NCBI GenBank assembly: GCA_964036315.1
Contig: OZ038500.1
Coordinates: forward strand, 56,422,727-56,486,726
Source of the DNA: Acanthosepion esculentum
Lineage: Eukaryota > Mollusca > Cephalopoda > Sepiida > Sepiidae
Direction of reading: 5' to 3'
Length of the DNA stretch: 64,000 nucleotides
The notes under the pieces are model-generated. The model saw only the letters and a program-made list of their open reading frames with translations, was not told where the DNA came from and did no database searches. The first letter of the stretch is position 1. Each line of letters begins with the position of its first letter. The position numbers were made by a program, and so were the translations under genes. Shown in pieces: positions 43,261-54,172 of the stretch.

Positions 43261-43399
43261 ATATGCATTATCAACAGAAATTAACACCTGAAATTGAATT
43301 AAAAGATGAATAGATAATAGTACTCTTCTTTTAACCAATGTTAAGAAATGATGAGATTATTTGCGTACAGATGCTATAATTTCAGTGTATGTGTGAGTT

Positions 43400-43880
43400 C
43401 AAGGTCGGACCTAATTGTCGCTTCATGGTTCTCAGCCTAATGTCAAAGTAGAGTGAAGTTGCTAGGGTTTTGATTCATGTTCCTTTGATTATAGCCAGAG
43501 AAACGGAAAGTTGCTTGGATTTCGCTTCATGGTCCTCCCCTTAAAATCAGAGCAAGGAAAAGCTGATAAATTTCGTTTCATAGTCCTTGTATGATCGGAG
43601 TAGAGGAAAGCCGATAAATTACGATTCATAGACTTCACCTAAGGATGAGAACAAATAAAAGCTGCTAAACTTCTATTCAGGGTCCTTCCCTTAGATTCAG
43701 AGCAGAAAAATGTCGCTAAATTTCGTTTCATTTTTTTTTTTTTTTTTTGCTTATGGTCAGAAAAGAGTAAAACTGCGATAATTCTGTTCATGTCTCCCTG
43801 CCCAGGTTCACTATAATGTAAAGCTGCTCGGATTTATTTTCATGGCCCTTTGGTTTGGTCCAGGGTACATTATAATATCG
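43400..43880. repeat. Degenerate minisatellite, period about 51 bp
   Basis: Phrases like TTTCGTTTCATGGTCCTTCC with a following AGAGCA and AAGCTGCTAAA recur near 43429, 43480, 43531, 43582, 43629, 43681, 43790 and 43842. Most spacings are 47-52 bp. A T-run of about 19 has expanded inside one unit at 43731-43749. Units are strongly diverged. Confidence 0.7.
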
Positions 43881-44395
43881 GGCGATGATCAAGCTACAAC
43901 ACCTAAACTGATTTTTGGTTTTCGGGTTTAACGCACACTAAAAAGTGTGCAGTCCTCAGGTGCTGGATGGGAGAGCTATATTGAAAAATATACCTCATTT
44001 AGTCACATTCCATAAGAGTATTTCGGTCAGCCTATGAAGTTTTCAGTCGACCCTCGTATATCTATACACACAAAAAGTGGATGGAAAATCATTTGTAATA
44101 GGTTGTCACTGTAGATTTTTTTTGAAAATCACTAAAGTTTCAGGTGATTCACGAACCTTCGTCACAGCTTGATATTGAATGGTGTTTATAGAAGGGGCTA
44201 AATTTCAAATCCAGCGGACATTAATGGCCTCAGGGCGAGAAAGACAAATTCTTTGGCCGTGTCATCAGATAAGCATTATTTTATTTTATTTATTTTTTTG
44301 CTAATGTTTTAACCAAACAGAAGACATCTATGATTGCCCTAAACGAGAATAACCATCTTGCCCAATTACTTATCACTTTCGGAAACTCAAAGGCT
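43881..44395. other. Unassigned sequence
   Basis: No recognised family. A short palindrome-like word GCACACTAAAAAGTGTGC is at 43933-43950. Confidence 0.5.
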
Positions 44396-44396
44396 T

Positions 44397-45025
44397 CCTC
44401 AGCATAATTCTGGTATAATCCATATGTAGGCTCTGGGTATTGAAGAAAAACAAATGCGCCCGAGCAAGCGTCTACTACGGGGATTAACTATCGACCTCAG
44501 CATACTCGGAAACGAGCAGGTAATGCCCATGCATTGCTTTGATTCGGCAGTACTGATAGATTGTTTTGAATGATTTGATTCTTTTACGGTTTATCAAACT
44601 TTTGCTGGTTATTTAAAGCCAGAAAAGATTTTTAGATTGTGAGAATATTTTGTGAGATAATGATAAAAGTGCTACTAATTAAACCATAGCTGGGGGAGAA
44701 GAGGTGGATTCATATATTTTATAAGGTTATTTGCGCGTAAGTGAATATAACGAACTCGATTGGAATTGGAACCCGGCTTCTCCGATTTACAATTCCGAGC
44801 CGTTATCGATGACACCAGCCGCACATCCAAGTTTACAGCTCTTGATAGCAGACCAGATTATGCAATCTCTTCCAGAATCTCCAAGGTCTACTCAGCATAA
44901 TTAAAATATAATCTATACGTCGATTCTGGGTGTTGAAGAAACACAAATGAGTCTGAGTAAGCGTCTACTACAGGGATTAACTTAGCGACCCCAGCTTTCT
45001 CTGAAACGAACAACCATTATTTTCG
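44397..45025. repeat. Direct repeats of about 130 bp flanking a SINE
   Basis: CTCAGCATAATTCTGGTATA, then GGGTATTGAAGAAAAACAAA, GCGTCTACTACGGGGATTAA and GAAACGAGCAGG (44397-44517) recurs with differences at 44890-45012. The minus-strand SINE-A copy lies between the two. They may be two copies of an old repeat or a duplication with the SINE inside. Confidence 0.65.
44571..44845 (-). mobile_element. SINE-A, tail and core
   Basis: TTTACGGTTTATCAAACTTT, GGTTATTTAAAGCCAGAAAA (tail A reversed), TAAACCATAGCTGGGGGAGA, GTTATTTGCGCGTAAGTGAA and CCGAGCCGTTATCGATGACA (core reversed). It ends at the start of the core (CATCCAAGTTTACAGCT), so the 5S-like head is missing. Confidence 0.85.
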
Positions 45026-45204
45026 CAGGTATTGCATTGAATTTGATCCTAACTGAGTGTCCTACTGATCGATGAACAATATTGATGTACGTCTCGAAGT
45101 CCAGGTAACTTATTTTTTGTCATTTCGTTCCTCTCTGGGCGTCGCATCACTGAGGCATTGTTACCGTTAATGAGAGCCGGGGTGATAATTATGGATTTAA
45201 TATC

Positions 45205-45480
45205 ATGGCACAGTGGATGAAAGCTTTTGTTGATTGATCCAGTAGTGACTTAAATCAAAGGGTTGTGCGTTCAATCGCTGGCCACAGCAGAGAGAACAAA
45301 AAAAAAACTTGGAGACTTATCCAAGGAAATTAACTAAAACTGAGATATCCAAAGGCATTTGTCTATATTTCTGAAATGAGGTATTATGTACATTATTTAC
45401 ATTATTCAGACTATTATCCTCATCTTTGTCGCCATATAATTACAACGTACATATGTGCTGATTCCTTACGTTTACGAATT
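45205..45480 (+). mobile_element. SINE-C, tRNA-headed
   Basis: Head: ATGGCACAGTGGATGAAAGC (A-box-like) and GGGTTGTGCGTTCAATCGCT (B-box-like). Then AACTGAGATATCCAAAGGCA, TTTGTCTATATTTCTGAAAT and ACATTATTTACATTATTCAG. A second copy of the head lies 510 bp downstream. Different from SINE-A/B in head and tail. Confidence 0.6.
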
Positions 45481-45714
45481 TTCCAATGGCTACAAAAATC
45501 TCCTGAGCCGACCAAGCATAGAAATGAATACAATATGGGAACCAGTAATAAGAAGTGCCAGAGAAAAGCGATAATAGCAAAAAAGTTGCAATATGAGCTC
45601 TGGTAAAAACATAAAATGATAACAGAAAAAATTGCAATAAGAGCACTGGTAAAAAATGATTGAAGTAGAAATTAGGTTTATAATACCCAGAAATTTATAC
45701 ACAGATGTCCTCAA

Positions 45715-45855
45715 GGAGACATGGCACAGTGGATAAAGGCGTTGGTTAGATCCAGTGACAGGATCCAAAGAGTGTGAGTTCAATACCCAGTTAAGTCAGT
45801 GGAGAACTTTCAGAGGGAAATTAACAAGAGATGACTGATAATTGACATCCATTAA
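45715..45855 (+). mobile_element. SINE-C, second copy (5' part)
   Basis: ACATGGCACAGTGGATAAAG, then GTGTGAGTTCAATACCCAGT and AACTTTCAGAGGGAAATTAA. It matches the head and first half of the copy at 45205. Confidence 0.65.
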
Positions 45856-45894
45856 ACATGGTCTACCCCAGTGGGCGAAATAAATGGTTCAGTT

Positions 45895-46150
45895 CGACAT
45901 TCCAACCACCTGAAGAAGGCCGGAGCGTACAACGGCCGGAACGTTGTAATAAATATGGCGACAAAGATGAGGACAATAGTCCGAATAATGTAAATAATAT
46001 CCAAAGAGATGTTAGAACAATCTGTCCTCATGGGTTCGTTTCGAAATTCCAGATATCACCTGAAAGACGAAGCTTACAACTGCGAAAACGTTGTGAATAA
46101 TACAATAAAAATGAGGGTAACAGTCCGAACAATGTAAATATTGTTAATAC
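45895..46150. repeat. Repeat with GAAG..GAACGTTGT motif, two decayed copies
   Basis: ACCTGAAGAAGGCCGGAGCG, then CAACGGCCGGAACGTTGTAA (45911-45952), and a weaker copy ACCTGAAAGACGAAGCTTAC, then AACTGCGAAAACGTTGTGAA (46059-46098). In each, GATGAGGACAATAGTCCGAA or a variant follows with a NNTAATGTAAATA-type end. The pattern CTGAnGA, a GC stem, then GAAAC/GAACG is reminiscent of a hammerhead ribozyme core such as occurs in Penelope-like elements, but the essential core bases are altered. 46151-46660 has nothing else. Confidence 0.4.
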
Positions 46151-46661
46151 CAAAGACTTTGTTTTTGTCAAATTCTAAAAATTAGGAACTGAAATCCCCA
46201 TTTTTCAAATGAAATAATTGTTTGATAAGGAGTTTAGCACAATGATGCGAAATGTTCTAGCCAGATTAAAGTATAAATCACGTCGATATGGCCATGTTCC
46301 GAATTGTGAACATCGGAGCGGAGAACTGGTTCGAGACCGACATTAAAATTCTGAAATATTACATCGTATTTACGAGAAATGGCTTCGACCTAAAACTGAA
46401 GCCGACTTGTGCAGTTGACCAAACGTGCCATTGACAAAAGCATCGGGGATTAACTCAGCAAACGACTGCTTTCCGGCACGCATGAAGTTAGACAGCGCGA
46501 AATTGGCCAATAGCCAGCGAAATTCAAGGATTTCGTTTACTCTGTTGTGATAGCTTACTAGCATACGGCTGGTGTTATTGTCTGAGGTATACGGTTCGAT
46601 TGTTCTTCCGCAAGACTTGTTCTGTCCTAATAAAATTTCAGCTTCAAAAATAAATCCTTAT

Positions 46662-47022
46662 ATATATATGGTGGACTCTCCTATTGTGAACGATAAATGA
46701 GGGTCAGCATTGAGGTGCCTTTCATTTTAAACTTATGCATGCTAGCAGGGGCTATTGTGGAGAAAATCAGGTAAGGGAAAGACATATTTGATTTGTGCTT
46801 TCTTAAGTACGATAATAACCGGGCCTTGTTGCGGTCAACAAAGCCACACTGACAGAGGAAATTTTTAAAGCAGGATTTTGATGGCGTCTCTGCTTCAGAG
46901 CTATATTTTTTTTTCTTTTCTAGTGTGTAAGTATCGTCCTAATGTTCTCTATATCCCATCTCTTTCAGGTATTTCTTTTACCCATTATCAAGGATGATTT
47001 GTTTTATTTTTAACCGAATGGG

Positions 47023-47087
<65 letters not shown>

Positions 47088-47620
47088 AGGACTTTCTTAT
47101 CATGAACGATAAATGGGGATCAGCATTGAATGGTGCCTTTTATTTTACACTTATGCATGCTAGCAGTGCCTATTGTGAAGAAGATCAGGTAAGGGAAAGA
47201 CATATATCATTTGTGCTTTCTTAAGTGTCATACGAGCCCAGCCTTCCTGAGGTCGACAAAGCCACACTGACAGATGAAACAGATGTTAAAGCAGGATTTT
47301 GATGGCCTCTCTGCTTCAGAGCTTGACAAAGCTGATCACAGGTGCTTCAAGCTACAATCTTTAAACTTAATGAAACATGTCTTACGCCACTCCTTTCGGT
47401 TTGTTGCTTGGGCTTCCCATGTTTTCAGATCAGAATTGAGACGTTTATGTTGTCTTTCAATTAGTCTTTGTAGCGTCAGAGTGGGCGTCCAACTGAACGC
47501 TTGGAGCTTGGTAGTTTTCTATACAGCACCATTTTTGGAAGACTATGCTCATCTATTTTTTCCCACCATCACCAGCCCCCGTAATTTGTGTCTTTGCTAG
47601 AATGGTTTCAGTGTCTGCGA
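46662..47620 (+). repeat. Direct duplication, spacing about 425 bp, next to TA arrays
   Basis: GGACTCTCCTATTGTGAACG, TTAAACTTATGCATGCTAGC, ATCAGGTAAGGGAAAGACAT and TTTAAAGCAGGATTTTGATG (46672-46885) recur at 47088-47305. Each copy is directly preceded by a TA run (short at 46662, long at 47034-47084). The second copy runs on to about 47620 through CTTGACAAAGCTGATCACAG and GTCAGAGTGGGCGTCC without recognisable coding. Confidence 0.7.
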
Positions 47621-47702
47621 TGTTGTTACATTTCTTCAGTATTGCAGTATTCTTGACCCTGTTATCCCATTTTATACCACATATTGCACGAAGACCGCGC
47701 AT

Positions 47703-47706
<4 letters not shown>

Positions 47707-47778
<72 letters not shown>

Positions 47779-47787
47779 GAGAGAGAG
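47707..47787. repeat. (TA)n(GA)n microsatellite
   Basis: TA array to 47749, then an interrupted GA array. Confidence 0.96.
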
Positions 47788-48352
47788 TGTGATGTATATA
47801 TATATATATTTATCTTCTTATACAGGGTTTATCAAAAATACTTTTACAAAATTTGGGGGAGAGTTCCTCATACAAAGCAAGGAGAAAAGTCTATATAAAT
47901 ATATGTCCGCAGATCCTTCGTTTTTTAGTTACTAAGTTTAAAGTTTACAGTAGACGCTGTTAAAAGTACAATCTAAGATACAATCCCAAAATACGTTTAC
48001 AAACTTTGAGATCGGGTCCCTGACACCAAAATAAGTTCATGTAAACATATGTCCAAAAGGCCATCGTTTTAACTCAACCCAGATTCTCATAAGAAATGTT
48101 CAAAATCTCCTCCGCTTTCATCTACGCACTTATGCAACCGTCAGATCATTGACTGGTGGACCCTTTCAAATACTCCCACACGAATTCGAATGGTTTCGCA
48201 GGCCCGCATAACCCGTTAACGAAGCGTCTCTGCATTATTAATATCTGCTGCATAAACCAATTGTTTTAGCCGGTCCCAGAGTTAAAAGGATTGACGTCGG
48301 GGGAAAGGGCACGATATGGAACCTGTTCTTCCCTACCTATGCATCTTTCCTG

Positions 48353-49147
48353 TTAGATGTCAGCCAGTAAAACGCGAACAACGGGGCTAAAATATGCTGG
48401 AACCACATTATGAATGAACCACATATGCATTCGTATTAACAGGTCTGGAAGTGTGTTTGAAACAAAGTCACTGTATACAGCTCCTGTAAAACGTACTGGG
48501 AGAACATATGAACCTACCAGACAGTCATCTACAATTCCAGCCCGCACATTAATCGTAAATTGATGCTTGTGTCTAGCCTGTATTGTGCCATGGGGATTCC
48601 GATCTGCACACAAATATTGGGTGTGTACATTTCTTATTTCATCTCTTCTAAATGATGCCTCAACCGTAAACAAGACTGAAGACGCAAACAAGGGACCGGC
48701 ATGTTGTGCAATAAAACATCGGCAAAAGTTCTCCCGTGGTGAGTGATCAGAAGACGAAAGACACTGTACACGTTGCAAATGATACGGACACAGGAGCTGC
48801 TCTTGAAGTACCCTCCATTCGGTACTATGAGATGTACAACATGCTAGGGCCAGTTGACCTGGATCGTCTCCGACAGCCTGTAGAATGTGTTCTTCGTAGT
48901 CAGGCGTACGGTGGAATCTCGGTCTTCCCCGATCCATAGTTTGTGGTGCCACGGATCCTGTCTCAGCAACTCGACGATGAACAGCAGCAAAGATCCAGGT
49001 TTCTGTACACATGACGTGTACAGAAACCTGGATCGTCTGCGACAGCCTGTATAATGTATTCTTCATGGGCGGATCTCGGTCTTCCCCGATCCATAGTTTG
49101 TGGTGCCACGGATCCTGTCTCAGTAGCGCGACGATAAATAACACCAA
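48353..49147 (-). pseudogene. DUF4817-type DDE transposase, long frame with dead catalytic site
   Basis: A 264-residue frame: residues 54-80 carry FAAVHRRVAETGSVAPQTMD and RGRPR, residues 81-95 TPDYEEHILQAVGDD, then WRVLQEQLLCPYHLQRVQCL, then VLFTVEASFRRDE around residue 162, where the first catalytic aspartate is replaced by V. It continues HQFTINVRAGIVDDCLVGSY and VLPVRFTGAVYSDFV, and at residue 247 WFIHNVVPAYFS has N where the second aspartate belongs. The family is normally about 350-400 aa. The third acidic residue would lie downstream in another frame. The part upstream of residue 50 is a duplicated piece of the same region. Confidence 0.85.
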
Positions 49148-49167
49148 AGATCAAGGTTTCTGTACAC
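48858..49167. repeat. Tandem duplication inside the transposase with a palindrome at the junction
   Basis: The 150-bp segment from ACCTGGATCGTCTCCGACAG to AGATCCAGGTTTCTGTACAC (48858-49010) is repeated in the same direction at 49026-49167, spacing about 168 bp. At the junction, GATCCAGGTTTCTGTACAC (48992-49010) is exactly inverted at 49016-49034 with five bases between. Confidence 0.85.
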
Positions 49168-49269
49168 TTGAAGTGGGACAACCAAAACAGACTTGGAACA
49201 GAAGTGTTGATGCAGAGGTGAAGGCAACCAGCACGACATGGGCCGAGCTGAAGAGGATCTTCCATAATA

Positions 49270-49835
49270 TTTTTCTATTTAAAACTACGTCGTTGTTAGG
49301 TGCATGGTATTCTCAGCATCCTTCTGTAGAACTACATTTCTGTTGCCTCAAGTCTCTTTATCTGTGATCAGATTATTCAGAATTCTCTATCATATAGGGA
49401 CACCGATATTACAAGAGTTCAATACTCTTTTCAAACGTGTTTTTGCTTAATTTTTGGGAGGTATCTTTCTCAATCCAAATGCGTCTTAGGATTTCGTTGT
49501 CGCTTTTTGTGTCCTTCCGAGATATTTAATGTTTTTGTTTATGCAGTTTTGCCACTTCGAATTTAAAATTCCCATGTTGGGCTCTTGTTTTTGTTGCCAG
49601 CCATATATTCTGTCTTCTTGCAATTGATGTTTAGTCCTTTCTTCTCACCTTCCATTACTACCTTCTGTAGGAGTTCTTGTAGTTTCCTTTCTTTGTCTGT
49701 AAACAAAACTGTGTCATTTGCATATCTAATGTTCTGAAGATTGTGTCCACCAATAATTAATCCTGGTAGGACTTCTAATTCTCGCAATATTACTTGGTTG
49801 TATACGTTGAATAAGTCTGAGAAGAAGAGATATCC
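49270..49835 (-). pseudogene. LINE-gamma-type reverse transcriptase palm fragment
   Basis: Minus strand: PDLFNVYNQVILREL-like start, then EVLPGLIIGGHNLQNIRYAN and DTVLFTDKERKLQELLQKVV. The catalytic motif is YAND, not YADD. It continues GLNINCKKTEYM, then broken KSDNEILRRIWIEKDTSQKL and a degraded WFYRRMLRI-like end. It is a close relative of LINE-gamma, and another such fragment is at 50995. Its 3' side meets the transposon at 49265. Confidence 0.85.
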
Positions 49836-49851
49836 TGCATAGTCCGTTCGT

Positions 49852-50060
49852 CTGTTAGGCTGTCACGCCCTCTAAAATAACTATATATTGACCGACCGAA
49901 ACCAAATTTGGAGGAGAAGTGCAGATAGGAAAGGTGGATACTGATTACAGTTGGTTTTACTAGGGTGCATAGCATAGTACAATAACTTTTCATTATTTTT
50001 TTCAGAAAAACTAAAAGTTTTATTATTTAACATACAAAATACTCCCACTATTTTAAAAAC
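49852..50060. repeat. Repeat inverted at 54145-54350
   Basis: GTCACGCCCTCTAAAATAAC, GAGGAGAAGTGCAG, AGTTGGTTTTACTAG and AAAGTTTTATTATTTAACAT are all present in reverse complement at 54145-54350. It looks like one end of a mobile element. The other end was not found. 50061-50640 is AT-rich with nothing recognisable. Confidence 0.75.
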
Positions 50061-50689
50061 AATTTAACAGTTAAAATAACAAATACTTATTTAATAAAAA
50101 TGCAATAATTTTGCATATCTTCTCGTTAAGTTTTTATATATACATTGATCCAGTTTCAAGTTCGCCCTACACTTGCGAGAACTAAAAACAAATCACAAGA
50201 CCAAACGGTTCAAAAAGTTGGAAGAAATATTTACGCATGGCCCGTGGTATGTTGAATGCACAAGAGTAAGAAATTCTAATAATTTTTTCTTCGCTGTTAA
50301 AAAGGAAAAAATAAGTTTTCATAAAAATTATTCCTCGCCAAGAATTCCATGGAAATTAAAGAAAAGAAATGATTAAACCGCGAGGTGTGTTTTTGTTAAA
50401 GTATTTTAAAAAAAAATCTGCTTATTCAAATTTTATCGATTGGTTTGCGAAATTGAACGAAACGTAGAGTTTGTAAATTTCGACAAAGGTGTTAGCGATA
50501 ACTTCAATAAAACTAAATACTGTGACGATTTTGCACGTACATCAGCGTGGTAAAAAAAATTTTAGTTTTTAAAAATTCTGTTTCATATCTAAACGTCATA
50601 CGCTTGCTCCCCTCAGTAATGTGCAAAGATTTTCATAATATATCGACAGTTGCCCATGCAGTAAGTCTTCCCTCTCCACGCGACCGGAT

Positions 50690-50990
50690 TTGAATTCAGA
50701 GCTGTTCTTCTCCTAGTCTGTTTGTCAAACATGTTTACAGAGCACAGACTGACATACTATTTACCCATAGCTGGAAATTTGAAATTCAGAGTTTTTCCTT
50801 CCTGGTTGCCAGCCAAGGCTATGGAAGCCAGTCCGTTCTGATATTTATCTATAGTTGGAAGCCTATTTTTTTTAATTCAGAGTTTCTTTTTTCCTAGACA
50901 GACTGGGTTCTGTCCTGTTAATTATCCATAGATTGAGAGGAGATGTACTGGAATTCGAACTCGGCTCTCGGTTTCACGAATCTGATATCT
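50690..50990 (-). repeat. SINE-B core/tail pieces in tandem
   Basis: Three successive degenerate pieces containing ACTATTTACCCATAGCTGG, then GGTTGCCAGCCAAGGCTATG and ATATTTATCTATAGTTGG, then GACAGACTGGGTTCTGTCCT and ATTATCCATAGATTGAGAGG. The last one runs into the B-box side of the core (CTGGAATTCGAACTCGG). Confidence 0.65.
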
Positions 50991-50994
50991 ATAT

Positions 50995-51215
50995 TTGCTT
51001 GCAATTGATGTTTAGTCCTTTCTTCTCGCTTTCCTTCATTACCTTCTGTAGGATTTCTTGTAGTTTGATTTCTGTGTCTGAAATCAACACTGTGGCATCT
51101 GCATATCTAATGCTGTTAAGCTTGTGCCCGCCAATAATGATTCCCAGTGGGACTTCTAATTCTCGCGGAATTACTCTACTGTATATGTCGGCTGTATTCA
51201 GAGATTCCTACTCCG
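50995..51215 (-). pseudogene. LINE-gamma reverse transcriptase palm fragment
   Basis: Minus strand: NTADIYSRVIPRELEVPLGI, IIGGHKLNSIRYADATVLIS, DTEIKLQEILQKVMKESEKK. The catalytic motif is YADA, with the second aspartate lost. It lies between two SINE core pieces. Confidence 0.8.
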
Positions 51216-51365
51216 AGACAGAATAGGTTATGTCCTACTATTTACCCATAGCTGGAGGGAGAAGAAGAGGATTCATACGTTCCCCAATTATATTAAAACG
51301 TAAGTGAATGTAATCAACTCGACTGGAATTCGAACTCTGCATTCCGATTCCCCAGTTCAAGTCGT
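51215..51365 (-). repeat. SINE-B/A core fragment
   Basis: GACAGAATAGGTTATGTCCT, ATTTACCCATAGCTGGAGGG, AAAACGTAAGTGAATGTAAT and CGACTGGAATTCGAACTCTG, i.e. the shared core in reverse. Confidence 0.7.
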
Positions 51366-51460
51366 CTTCTTGCCTAAGTAATAAACAGTACTCTCCAAAT
51401 AGATTTCTAAGATTTCAGTAATATTACGCAAATGGCGGTGTTAGGAAATTTTACATTATC

Positions 51461-51466
<6 letters not shown>

Positions 51467-51531
<65 letters not shown>
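51467..51531. repeat. (TA)n microsatellite
   Basis: About 32 TA units. 51532-52465 is unassigned. Confidence 0.97.
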
Positions 51532-51535
<4 letters not shown>

Positions 51536-52469
51536 TAGAATTTCTCGATATCCATCGATCTATATCTCGTTACGCAAACTGCGCGGATTGTGAGGCATAT
51601 GCTAAGCCGGCTGCTCTTTCCAGAGACATTTGACCTCAAAGCTTCTTTCAAGAATATGAAGAAGTTGGCCCTTGACAGCAATCGCAACTTCCTCCGAGTA
51701 GATACCGCCATTCGATTACAATTCGGTAACATTTGAATTCGCGAGGTTATAGCAACCGGTCGTGATTGGGCGAGTTAAGAATAAGATATAAATAATTAGG
51801 CGGAGAGGGCACGTAAGGGAACATTTGGTTGTTTTTAAAGACTTATTGGATCCCCGTAGAACGAAAGAAGACAATAGTGTCTGTGCCTGGAAGACAGATG
51901 GAGACACGCACTCAGAGAAGTTGCTGCCACAGCTGTACTGATTCAGATTCCATTGTTCTGCAAGAGAGGTGAGTGTGGGGGCGAATGTTAAATGTAGGTA
52001 TATTTACAGTCCTTTTCATGGACAATGAGTCATTTGAGAAATTAGAATCGCCCGGGTAGAAAATAAGTAGCCGCCGGCTATTTTAACCTGAGTATTTACA
52101 TCAAGGGTTTCAGCTAATATTCAAACACACACCCTCGGGCGAGCATGTGCCCGCCTTTTCTCATTCCCTGTGAGTAAATTTATATGTTTTGATATTCTGC
52201 AAAATGTTTCACTTTAAGATCGTCAGAGATGTTAATGTTTTGTTTATTTCTAGATAGAGAACGTTTGAAGAATTTAATAATTCATTATAATTAATAATTT
52301 TTAATTGATCCTATAGTGTATTTCACATTTCCTCTTATATGGCACGAAATGCGGGACCTCGCATAACCTCATAGATGAAGCAAAATGGATTTAGTCCTAC
52401 AGAAGGATATTGAGAATACCACGAGGTTGTTTCAAAGAAAATGGAAACAAAAAAGAACACAGTATAGAA

Positions 52470-52625
52470 GGGAACGGTGGAGTAATGGTTGGCTCGGATT
52501 GAGAAATCGGAGAGCTGAGTTCGAATTCCAGTCGAGTTTATTACATTCACATACGTGCTAATAAAAGGTATGAATCTGTCTCTTCTCGCACAGCTAGAGG
52601 TAAATTTGGCTACATTGTAGCCACA
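52470..52625 (+). repeat. SINE core with A and B boxes
   Basis: GGTGGAGTAATGGTTGGCTC (A-box side) and GAGTTCGAATTCCAGTCGAG (B-box side), then TTACATTCACATACGTGCTA, AAAAGGTATGAATCTGTCTC and GCTAGAGGTAAAT. Neither 5S-like head nor tail is attached. Confidence 0.75.
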
Positions 52626-52701
52626 TAGTACACTGTTGAAGCAGAGGCTAGAAGAAGGTAACTTTAATAACAAATCCACCTCTGAGAGGTTCATACCCAG
52701 C

Positions 52702-54172
52702 GAATAAAGCTTGGGTCATTTTCAGTTCAAACCTTCATCTCCACCGATGTCGATTCCTCAGGTCATTTCCATGTACATTTCCCCCGCCGCAAGCGACACA
52801 ACATTACATCAACGACTGTTTGCTTAACGACCAGAAACAGAAAACTGCAAAACGAACTGAACATCGCGAAAGAAAGCAACAAAAATAAAAGACGAAGATT
52901 AGTCTGAAATGACTAATAATGAAAATAGACCATTTTTTAAAATATAATGATCACCCAACACAAGGCCCAAGAGCCACTCAAGACAGATTGATTGATTTGT
53001 TTGTTTAACGGCATATCAATTCCTTATGGGTCATTAAATGTCGAAATTTAATTTTCTTGTGGGGTTTGAAGTAATAAAAATATGATATATGTTATTCTGC
53101 CTTCACAATTGAACACGTGGTAGATGATACTCTGCTTTTGTGCAGAAACAAAATTTTGAGATCGATGGGGCGAAAAAATGCGCAAACTGAATAAAACAAA
53201 TGATACTTAGAAGCAGAACAGGCGGTTTAAATTCTTACAACAGATAATGAGGAAAGAGGGCTCGAAGAACTTGACACTCACAGGTCATATTGTAGACAAA
53301 AGGAGCAGAAGCGAAACAACGTATCTAACGAGCTTGTGTAAATAGATTACAGAACAAGAAGTCGAATAGGATAGTAAGCGAAAGTACAGTAATTTCTGGA
53401 ATCGGATGTGTCTAATTCATAGTTCCCGTCTCGGGCAGTTTCTCTTGTTAACGTTCATTAGAATTGATCCTTAGAACTGAAGATCTCTCCTTTTTCTATC
53501 ATCTATATTATTTTTTTCATCTAGGGGTTCTTCCAGGTTGTTTACTGAGTGAATGATTGGTTTGTCTATTTAGTGGTATATCAACTCCTCTGTGTGTGAT
53601 TTAATGACGAAATTTTATTTTCTTGTGAAGTTTGAAGTAATAAAATATGATATATGTTATTCTGCTTTCACAATTGGATACATGGTAGATGATACTTTGC
53701 TTTTGTGCAGAACCAAAGTTATGAGATTGATGGTGTGATAAAATGCGTAAGCAGAACAAGAAATAGGATAGTAAGCGAAAATGTGGTACTTTCTGGAATC
53801 GGATGTCTCTAATTCGTAGCTCTCGTCTCCGGCAGTTTCTCTTGTTAACGTCCATTAGAAATGATCCTTAGAATGGATGATCTCTCCTTTCTTCCTACAT
53901 TCTTTTTCCTTTGATTAGGAGTTATTAGAGGTTATTGTAAGTGATTCTTTGGTTTATTTATTTATCAAATCCATTATGGGTCATTTAATGATGAAATTTA
54001 ATTTTCTTGTGAAGTTTGAAGTACTACAATTATGATATATGTTATTCTACTTTCACAATTGAATACATGGTAGATGATACTCTGCTTTTGGGCATATATA
54101 TGTTTGTGTGGACATAATTATAGAGGCGGTGATATTATGGAATAGTTTGATTTCTTTGAGAAATTGTAGGAG
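52702..54172 (+). repeat. Composite repeat, right arm of a long inverted repeat
   Basis: Reverse complement of 1075-2557, colinear. From left: GAATAAAGCTTGGGTCATTT, the LINE-beta-like 3' end in reverse (AAGGCCCAAGAGCCACTCAA at about 52962), the module GGCATATCAATTCCTTATGG, the first sub-copy near 53110, a LINE-gamma C-terminus, and two more sub-copies near 53560-53700 and 53960-54090. Its far end overlaps the repeat at 54145-54350. The match stops sharply at 52702, where unrelated sequence begins in both arms. Confidence 0.8.
53185..53390 (+). pseudogene. LINE-gamma C-terminus within the composite repeat
   Basis: Frame with stops: RKQNRRFKFLQQIMRKEGSK, NLTLTGHIVDKRSRSETTYL, TSLCK, then TEQEVE-like. 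It is the terminal part of the LINE-gamma reverse transcriptase, also present on the minus strand of the left arm. Confidence 0.75.

Larger units (their letters stand above)
47822..49265 (-). mobile_element. DUF4817-type transposon with broken transposase
   Basis: The region runs from an end-like sequence (ACAGGGTTTATCAAAAATAC at 47824) through the minus-strand transposase to about 49265. Motifs of the family are present from the N-terminal GSVAPQTMDRGRPR to a C-terminal PPTSILLTLG-like and LVYAADI-like stretch near 48330-48230. The right terminal repeat was not identified. It interrupts or abuts a LINE-gamma relic. Confidence 0.7.

Noticed and set aside
45858..46100. 80-codon frame on the plus strand
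   Set aside because: It crosses the GAACGTTG repeat and has no resemblance to a protein family.
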